A DNA stretch of 9,583 nt from QQUD01 sp039029915 (GTDB lineage Bacteria; Chloroflexota; Anaerolineae; Promineifilales; Promineifilaceae): contig JBCCFD010000319.1 in the NCBI GenBank assembly GCA_039029915.1, forward strand, positions 1 to 9,583, given 5' to 3'. Of this stretch, positions 5,939 to 9,583 are shown in pieces; within the stretch, counting starts at the first letter, position 1, and every line of letters begins with the position of its first letter. The position numbers were made by a program, and so were the translations under genes. The notes below the pieces were generated by a model. The model saw only the letters and a program-made list of their open reading frames with translations. It had not been told where the DNA came from and searched no databases.

Positions 5939-7006
5939 ATGGAAAAAGACACAATTGACGTTCGGGCGGATGAGAAGTTTGATGAAACGGCCGTTGCCAA
6001 CTATCTCAAAGGCAAGCTGCCCGGTTCAGAAAATGAGCTTAAGGTGCGCCAGTTTGGCGGTGGCGCAGCCAATTTAACCTATCTGCTTGACTACGGTTCA
6101 CATGAGTACGTGCTGCGTCGGCCTCCGCTTGGCCCTGTTGCCAAATCCGCCCACGATATGAGCCGCGAATATAAAGTTTTATCCGTGCTTCATAAAAGCT
6201 TTCCGTTCTCACCGCAGGCATTTTTATATTGTGGTGATACCGACCTGATTGGCGCCGACTTTTTTGTGATGGAGCGCCGTCAAGGTACCGTGGTTCGTCG
6301 TTCAATCCCTAAGCATTTTGCCGAAATCGAAGGCTCGGCCCGCATGATGAGCGGCGCACTGGTTGATGCCTTAGCTGACTTTCACGCCGTTGATTATGAA
6401 TCCCTCGGGCTAGGAGATTTAGGAAAACCGGATGGCTTTGTTGAGCGGCAAATCGAAGGCTGGTACAAGCGTTGGCACAACGCTAAAGTAGATGACCTTG
6501 AAGATATGGATGCGGCCTATGAGTGGCTTCGCAACAACGTGCCTGAGTCAACAGACGCCACCCTCGTTCACAATGATTATAAGCTTGACAACGTGATGCT
6601 TGATTCAATCGACCCGAGCCAAATGGTCTCTATTTTTGATTGGGACATGACCACGTTGGGTGATCCGATGTGTGATTTAGGGTCACTTTTATGCTACTGG
6701 ACTGAACCGACCGATCCGCCTCATTTTCAAGCGATGACGATGATGCCGGTGGGGGATATGGGCTTTATGACCCGACGTGAACTGGTTGATCGGTACGCTA
6801 AAAAAAGCGGCCGCTCAATTCACAATATCAATTTTTACCATGCGCTGGGGCTGTTCCGCTTAACAGTTATTATTGCCCAAATCTATATTCGGTTTAAACG
6901 CGGCCAGACGCAAGACCAACGCTTTGCTTGGTTTGGTGAGCGCATTCCGATGATGGCTCAGGCGGCAGTTGAGGTGATGAACGGCCGTTCTGCGGCAGTG
7001 GGATAA
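5939..7006 (+). CDS. APH-fold phosphotransferase, ACAD10/11-N / LvaA type
   Basis: A 355-aa kinase of the aminoglycoside-phosphotransferase (APH) family. A Gly-rich stretch FGGGAANLTYLL (39-50) forms the nucleotide loop. The YVLRRPP segment (57-63) follows with LGPVAKSAHDM, and Glu77 is a likely partner of the ATP-binding site. The catalytic loop is VHNDYKLDNVM (His211, Asp213, Asn218) and the metal-binding segment IFDWDMTTLGDP (Asp234, Asp236). The motif wording (RRPP, HDMSREYKVL, HNDYKLDN, DWDMTTLGDP) matches the N-terminal domain of ACAD10/ACAD11 and LvaA, which phosphorylate 4-hydroxyacyl-CoA, rather than antibiotic-resistance enzymes. The exact substrate is inferred. The start ATG has GGAG five bases upstream. 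Two ACGGCCGT copies lie inside, one encoding TAV (5987) and one NGR (6981). It follows the SDR gene by 158 bp. Confidence 0.88.
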   Translation: MEKDTIDVRADEKFDETAVANYLKGKLPGSENELKVRQFGGGAANLTYLLDYGSHEYVLRRPPLGPVAKSAHDMSREYKVLSVLHKSFPFSPQAFLYCGDTDLIGADFFVMERRQGTVVRRSIPKHFAEIEGSARMMSGALVDALADFHAVDYESLGLGDLGKPDGFVERQIEGWYKRWHNAKVDDLEDMDAAYEWLRNNVPESTDATLVHNDYKLDNVMLDSIDPSQMVSIFDWDMTTLGDPMCDLGSLLCYWTEPTDPPHFQAMTMMPVGDMGFMTRRELVDRYAKKSGRSIHNINFYHALGLFRLTVIIAQIYIRFKRGQTQDQRFAWFGERIPMMAQAAVEVMNGRSAAVG

Positions 7007-7007
7007 T

Positions 7008-7031
7008 TGGAGATTAGGGATTGGGGATTGG
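7008..7031 (-). repeat. Dispersed intergenic repeat, inverted copy
   Basis: The reverse complement of this 24-base stretch matches 1481-1504 at 23 of 24 bases; 7008-7026 is an exact 19-base match. It begins two bases after the kinase stop codon (7004-7006), just as the other copies sit at the 3' end of rlmK. Confidence 0.85.
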
Positions 7032-7061
7032 TTGTCGGTGTTCAGCATCCAGAGAGCTTTA

Positions 7062-7093
7062 ATACACCAATATACCAATACACCAATAACCAA
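7062..7093 (+). repeat. Short ACCAAT tandem repeat
   Basis: Four imperfect units in a row: ATACACCAAT, ATACCAAT, ACACCAAT, AACCAA. Together with the bases up to 7114 they form an A/C-rich, weakly structured leader for the Nudix gene with no Shine-Dalgarno. Confidence 0.7.
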
Positions 7094-7114
7094 AATAATA
7101 ACCCTAAACAAACA

Positions 7115-7651
7115 ATGACCAACAATAGCAACCCTTCCCCCCACGTAACGGCCGTATCTGGCCGACAGTTTTCAGCGTTTCCAGCAGCGATTCAAGCCCT
7201 GCTTGTTAATGATGCGGCTGAAATATTGCTTCTTTCATCACCCAGACGACGGAGTCACCCCAATGAGTGGCAGGTTATCAGCGGTGGGCTAGATGCCAAT
7301 GAGTCAATTTTGGAAGGCGCAATTCGAGAAGCGCATGAGGAAGCGGGGGCAGGAATTGAAATACGGCCGTTAGGCGTTGTTCATGCTCAAACCTTTACCT
7401 ACGACGTCAAAATTCCCTACATGCACAGCGTCCATTATCTGTTTCACTTTTTAGGTGGAGAAGTGGTGCCGGGAGATGATATGGCAGACTCTGAAGTGCG
7501 CTGGTGGCGTCTGGATGAGCTAGCCAGTAGCGACATCGTTTACCATCCATCCACATCATATTGGCACCTTGAACGAGCCATTCAGCTCTGGAAAATTTGG
7601 TCACCCAATCCACCAAATCTGAACTGCTTACAAAATTTAGACCTAAAATAA
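7115..7651 (+). CDS. Nudix hydrolase
   Basis: A 178-aa Nudix-fold pyrophosphohydrolase that cleaves nucleoside-diphosphate-linked substrates with Mg2+. The Nudix box spans residues 57-79: Gly57, Glu63, then REAHEEAGA from 71, with the metal-binding glutamates at 72, 75 and 76. It fits GX5EX7REUXEEXGU with Ala in both U positions. Preceding strands AIQALLV and ILLLSSPRR, and EWQVISGG before the box, are typical. Similarity to dATP/dihydroneopterin-triphosphate-type Nudix proteins is possible but the substrate is not determinable. The start is the ATG at 7115, because the earlier frame is repeat sequence; no Shine-Dalgarno precedes it. It contains two palindrome copies, one read as TAV (7148) and one as RP (7363), the only copy in the third codon phase. 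It may be a bystander in the acyl-CoA cluster. Confidence 0.86.
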   Translation: MTNNSNPSPHVTAVSGRQFSAFPAAIQALLVNDAAEILLLSSPRRRSHPNEWQVISGGLDANESILEGAIREAHEEAGAGIEIRPLGVVHAQTFTYDVKIPYMHSVHYLFHFLGGEVVPGDDMADSEVRWWRLDELASSDIVYHPSTSYWHLERAIQLWKIWSPNPPNLNCLQNLDLK

Positions 7652-7662
7652 ACTAGAAACTG

Positions 7663-7682
7663 AATAACCAATAACCAATAAC
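7663..7682 (+). repeat. AATAACC tandem repeat before the MBL gene
   Basis: AATAACC at 7663-7669 and 7670-7676, then AATAAC at 7677-7682, ending three bases before the ATG at 7686. It occupies the place where a Shine-Dalgarno would be expected. The gap to the Nudix stop is only 34 bp. Confidence 0.8.
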
Positions 7683-7685
7683 TTT

Positions 7686-8663
7686 ATGACCCAAGCAACC
7701 TCAAACCCAATCCGAATTGAACTCCCCACACCGTTTGCCGTGGGACCAGTAAACAGCTATCTCTTTATTGAGCCAGAACCAGTCCTCATCGATACAGGCG
7801 TTGATACTGAAGACAGTTGGAACGCTCTTGTTGATGGTTTAAAAGCAAACGGGCTAACTGTTGCAGACCTCAAAAGAATTGTGATTACGCATGGTCACGT
7901 CGATCATTTTGGCCAAGCGTACAAACTGCTTGAACAAAGTCAGGCAAACGTTTGGGTGGCTGATATTGGGGCCGATTGGATGTTAAGACCGCGCCAAAAG
8001 TTCCAAAATCGTCTGGACTATTACGCTGAGTACTTTTTGCCCGCCACGGGCGTGACGGAAGAAATGCTCAAAGTATTTGTCAACTATATTGCCTTGGTGC
8101 GAGACGCCTCAACGCCATTACCCGCAGAGCGGGTCGTTCAGTTTAAGGTGGGAGAGATGCTTGATCTTGGCGGCTTACCTTGGGAAGTGGTGCATATGCC
8201 AGGGCATGCCAGCCATCAAACCTGCTTTTATCAATTAGAGACAAAACAGTTTATTTCAGCTGATATGCTACTTCCAATTACGCCAACGCCGATTGTGGAA
8301 TTTCCAAAAGATGGCAAAATGCGACAGCCCGCTCTGCCTGTTTTTATTGATTCACTGGCAAAGGTGGAGGCAATGACGATTGAATCAGTTTATCCGGGGC
8401 ACGGCGACATTTTTCACAACCCTAATGAGCTGATTGCCCGTCAGCGTCAGCGGATTCACATGCGTAAAGATCAATGTTTCGAGCTGGTGCAGGACGGCGT
8501 CGATACGGCCGTTGCCCTCCTTGACATCATGTATGCCAAATATCATCCCGGTCTGCGCTCAGCCGGATTATGGATGCTGATTGGGTATTTGGATTTGCTC
8601 ATTGCAGAGGATAAAGTTAAGGAAGAGCTGGACGGCAAAATAATACGGTATAAAGTGAAATGA
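7686..8663 (+). CDS. Metallo-beta-lactamase-fold hydrolase
   Basis: A 325-aa MBL-fold protein. Metal ligands are all visible: H69, H71, D73 and H74 in THGHVDH, H174 in MPGHASH, D193 in SADMLL and H239 in YPGHGD. This gives a complete two-metal site. The N-terminal NSYLFIEPEPVLIDTG is typical of the family. The C-terminal 80 residues, after the last His, look helical and resemble the winged-helix tail of LACTB2-like enzymes. Family members hydrolyse thioesters, esters or phosphodiesters; a thioesterase role would fit the neighbours but is inferred. The stop codon overlaps the next gene's start in ATGA (8660-8663), so the two are very likely translationally coupled. There is no Shine-Dalgarno; an AATAACC repeat precedes the ATG. 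One palindrome copy lies at 8505. Confidence 0.9.
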   Translation: MTQATSNPIRIELPTPFAVGPVNSYLFIEPEPVLIDTGVDTEDSWNALVDGLKANGLTVADLKRIVITHGHVDHFGQAYKLLEQSQANVWVADIGADWMLRPRQKFQNRLDYYAEYFLPATGVTEEMLKVFVNYIALVRDASTPLPAERVVQFKVGEMLDLGGLPWEVVHMPGHASHQTCFYQLETKQFISADMLLPITPTPIVEFPKDGKMRQPALPVFIDSLAKVEAMTIESVYPGHGDIFHNPNELIARQRQRIHMRKDQCFELVQDGVDTAVALLDIMYAKYHPGLRSAGLWMLIGYLDLLIAEDKVKEELDGKIIRYKVK

Positions 8664-9145
8664 TTGAACTTGAAAAAGTGCTGCAACTGCCTTGTCATTA
8701 CGAAACGGCCGTTGATGAATCCCATCTTGACGAAAACAACCACATGAACGTTCGTCACTATTTAGGCTTTTTTGATGACGCCACCTATGAGCTTTTTGCA
8801 GCATTTGGGATGGGACGAGATTACTACCTCACAACCGAAAATGGCTCCTTTGCGCTTGAAATGCACATTAACTATCTTGCTGAGGTGCGTCTTGGGGAAT
8901 CGTTTGCCATCTATTCGCGAGTCGTTAATCGGACTGCCAAGCGTATTCATTTTATGCATTTTATGGTGAATAAGGATAGACAAAATGTAGCGGCCGTTTT
9001 TGAAGGAGTGGGGTCGCATGTTAATACCACCATACGGCGAACATCGCCGTTTCCTGATAATATTGCAGAACAAATCGACGCCATTTTAGACCAGCACAAA
9101 CAGCTAACTTGGGAGCCACCCGTTTGCGGGGTGATGAGTGCATAA
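8660..9145 (+). CDS. Hotdog-fold acyl-CoA thioesterase
   Basis: A 161-aa single-domain hotdog protein of the 4HBT / betainyl-CoA thioesterase type, normal length. The signature is HLDENNHMNVRHY (22-34), with Asp24 as the probable catalytic acid of the D-x3-H-x-N pattern, followed by the long central helix (residues 35-50). Later strands (MHINYLAEVRLGESFAIYS, KRIHFMHFMVN) complete the fold. It would release free acid and CoA from acyl-CoA in the cytoplasm; chain or substrate preference is unknown. The ATG overlaps the stop of the MBL gene (ATGA), so it is probably translated by re-initiation. A ligase gene follows 64 bp later, making an opposing ligase/thioesterase pair. It contains ACGGCCGT at 8705 and the variant GCGGCCGT at 8990. 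Confidence 0.87.
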   Translation: MIELEKVLQLPCHYETAVDESHLDENNHMNVRHYLGFFDDATYELFAAFGMGRDYYLTTENGSFALEMHINYLAEVRLGESFAIYSRVVNRTAKRIHFMHFMVNKDRQNVAAVFEGVGSHVNTTIRRTSPFPDNIAEQIDAILDQHKQLTWEPPVCGVMSA

Positions 9146-9158
9146 AATATGATATTAT

Positions 9159-9184
9159 CTGCCACGTGCTACCTGCCACGTGCT
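9159..9184 (+). repeat. 12-bp direct repeat with CACGTG core
   Basis: CTGCCACGTGCT occurs at 9159-9170 and 9173-9184, separated by two bases (14-bp period). Each copy contains the palindrome CACGTG. It lies in the thioesterase-ligase gap, 26 bases before the ligase ATG. It could be a paired regulator site or another junction repeat. Confidence 0.6.
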
Positions 9185-9196
9185 GCTAATCAAAAA

Positions 9197-9202
9197 AGGA
9201 GA
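9197..9202 (+). promoter_or_regulatory. Ribosome-binding site of the ligase gene
   Basis: AGGAGA, seven bases before the ATG at 9210. It supports the start of a gene that would otherwise be easy to miss because it runs off the window. Confidence 0.8.
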
Positions 9203-9209
9203 ACTGCTT

Positions 9210-9583
9210 ATGAACGGGTTGATGATGGAATATCAACTAACAATCGATCGGATTTTGGAGCACGCCAAGCGAATCCATCCCAACAAAACAGTCACTACCA
9301 TGCTGCCCGATGGGTCTTACCATCAATACACCTATGCTGACATGTACACCCGTGTCAAAAAGCTTTCAAAAGCGCTAGTTGGATTGGGCGTTGAACCGGG
9401 TGATCGGGTTGGTACCTTTGGTTGGAACAATTACCAACATTTAGAACTATACTATGCCATTCCCGGTGCTGGTGCGGTTTGCCATACCCTCAACATCCGT
9501 CTATTCCCAGAGCAGTTAACCTATGTTGTTGAACATGCTGAAGACAAAGTTGTCTTTATTGACGCCACATTGCTGCCGCTTTA
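9210..9583 (+). CDS. AMP-forming acyl-CoA ligase, AlkK-like (3' end outside window)
   Basis: The frame stays open from the ATG at 9210 to the window end, giving the first 124 residues of an adenylate-forming acyl-CoA synthetase. Such enzymes activate a fatty acid with ATP and CoA via an acyl-AMP. The visible part matches the N-terminus of medium-chain ligases such as AlkK of Pseudomonas: the opening MNGLMMEYQL, then GTFGWNNYQHLELYYAIPGAG, CHTLNIRLFPEQ and VVEHAEDKVVFID in that order. The ATP-binding P-loop and catalytic Lys would lie beyond the window, so completeness cannot be judged. A strong Shine-Dalgarno precedes it. It closes the visible acyl-CoA gene series and probably provides its substrate. 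Confidence 0.9.
   Translation, partial: MNGLMMEYQLTIDRILEHAKRIHPNKTVTTMLPDGSYHQYTYADMYTRVKKLSKALVGLGVEPGDRVGTFGWNNYQHLELYYAIPGAGAVCHTLNIRLFPEQLTYVVEHAEDKVVFIDATLLPL

Larger units (their letters stand above)
7007..7114 (+). other. Repeat-filled gap, kinase / Nudix
   Basis: The 108-bp gap begins with an inverted copy of the 1481-1504 repeat (7008-7031), has a short unique part (7032-7061), then ACCAAT-type tandem repeats (7062-7093) and an A/C-rich run to the Nudix ATG. The frame is open from a TTG at 7007, but the extra 36 residues would be translated repeat with no family resemblance, so I leave them out of the gene. Confidence 0.7.
68..8712. repeat. Highly iterated palindrome ACGGCCGT, 17 copies
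   Basis: Exact copies start at 68, 548, 1238, 1552, 2149, 2282, 2628, 4495, 4549, 4624, 4799, 5987, 6981, 7148, 7363, 8505 and 8705. Sixteen are flanked by A or T on both sides, and eight are the full decamer AACGGCCGTT (1238, 2282, 2628, 4495, 4624, 5987, 6981, 8705). Six further CGGCCG cores are variants: ACGGCCGA at 4651, 5241 and 5313; GCGGCCGC at 3409 and 6807; GCGGCCGT at 8990. With equal base frequencies about 0.15 exact copies are expected. Within genes the copies read as NGR/YGR (7), TAV (8) or RP (1), and one is intergenic. Confidence 0.9.

Noticed and set aside
5939..7006. Aminoglycoside resistance gene
   Set aside because: The fold is APH, but the motif wording and the acyl-CoA neighbours fit the ACAD10/11-N / LvaA type rather than resistance enzymes.
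7007..7114. Extended Nudix frame from a TTG at 7007
   Set aside because: The extra residues are a translation of the intergenic repeats and have no family resemblance; the ATG at 7115 leads straight into Nudix-type sequence.
68..8712. Palindrome excess as a side effect of common NGR or TAV peptides
   Set aside because: One copy is read in the third codon phase (RP at 7363) and one is intergenic (4799), and synonymous codons would break the word in most cases.

Overview
The window (about 50% G+C) looks like bacterial chromosome from a member of the Chloroflexota, probably the Anaerolineae/Ardenticatenia/Caldilineae side. This is inferred from three things: a lipoprotein with a long Pro/Thr linker and LVIVD-type repeats, gene gaps filled with short self-similar repeats, and an extreme density of one palindromic octamer. 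No marker gene is present, so the placement is tentative.

Layout. Positions 1-1401 (+) hold the 3' part of an amidohydrolase of the cytosine/adenosine deaminase-like class; its start lies before the window. A convergent gap (1402-1515) is made of two kinds of tandem repeat and a G-quadruplex-type G-run. On the minus strand a lipoprotein gene (2520-4745) is followed 59 bp later by a stand-alone RlmK-type 23S rRNA methyltransferase gene (1516-2460). A 252-bp divergent gap then leads into a plus-strand series: SDR dehydrogenase (4998-5780), APH-fold kinase of the ACAD10/11-N / LvaA type (5939-7006), Nudix hydrolase (7115-7651), metallo-beta-lactamase-fold hydrolase (7686-8663), hotdog thioesterase (8660-9145) and an AlkK-like acyl-CoA ligase (9210 to beyond the window end).

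How the genes may work together. A ligase, a thioesterase, an SDR and an APH-fold kinase together suggest CoA-linked breakdown of oxo- or hydroxy-acids. The ligase would make the acyl-CoA, the SDR would interconvert an oxo and a hydroxy group, and the kinase would phosphorylate the hydroxyacyl-CoA, as in the levulinate (lva) pathway. The thioesterase would release CoA from stalled intermediates. No acyl-CoA dehydrogenase is visible, so this is inference.

Most notable signal. The palindrome ACGGCCGT occurs 17 times in 9.6 kb, where about 0.15 would be expected by chance. It occurs in eight genes on both strands, in all three codon phases and once between genes. It behaves as a highly iterated palindrome comparable in style to cyanobacterial HIP1. 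Second, the SDR and kinase genes share a leader element whose core word can pair either upstream or downstream; in the kinase leader the downstream hairpin would cover the ribosome-binding site. Third, several gene gaps consist of short tandem or dispersed repeats, one of them present in inverted orientation 5.5 kb apart. No tRNA, rRNA, CRISPR array, transposase or convincing intrinsic terminator was found, and no gene-free stretch exceeds 300 bases.
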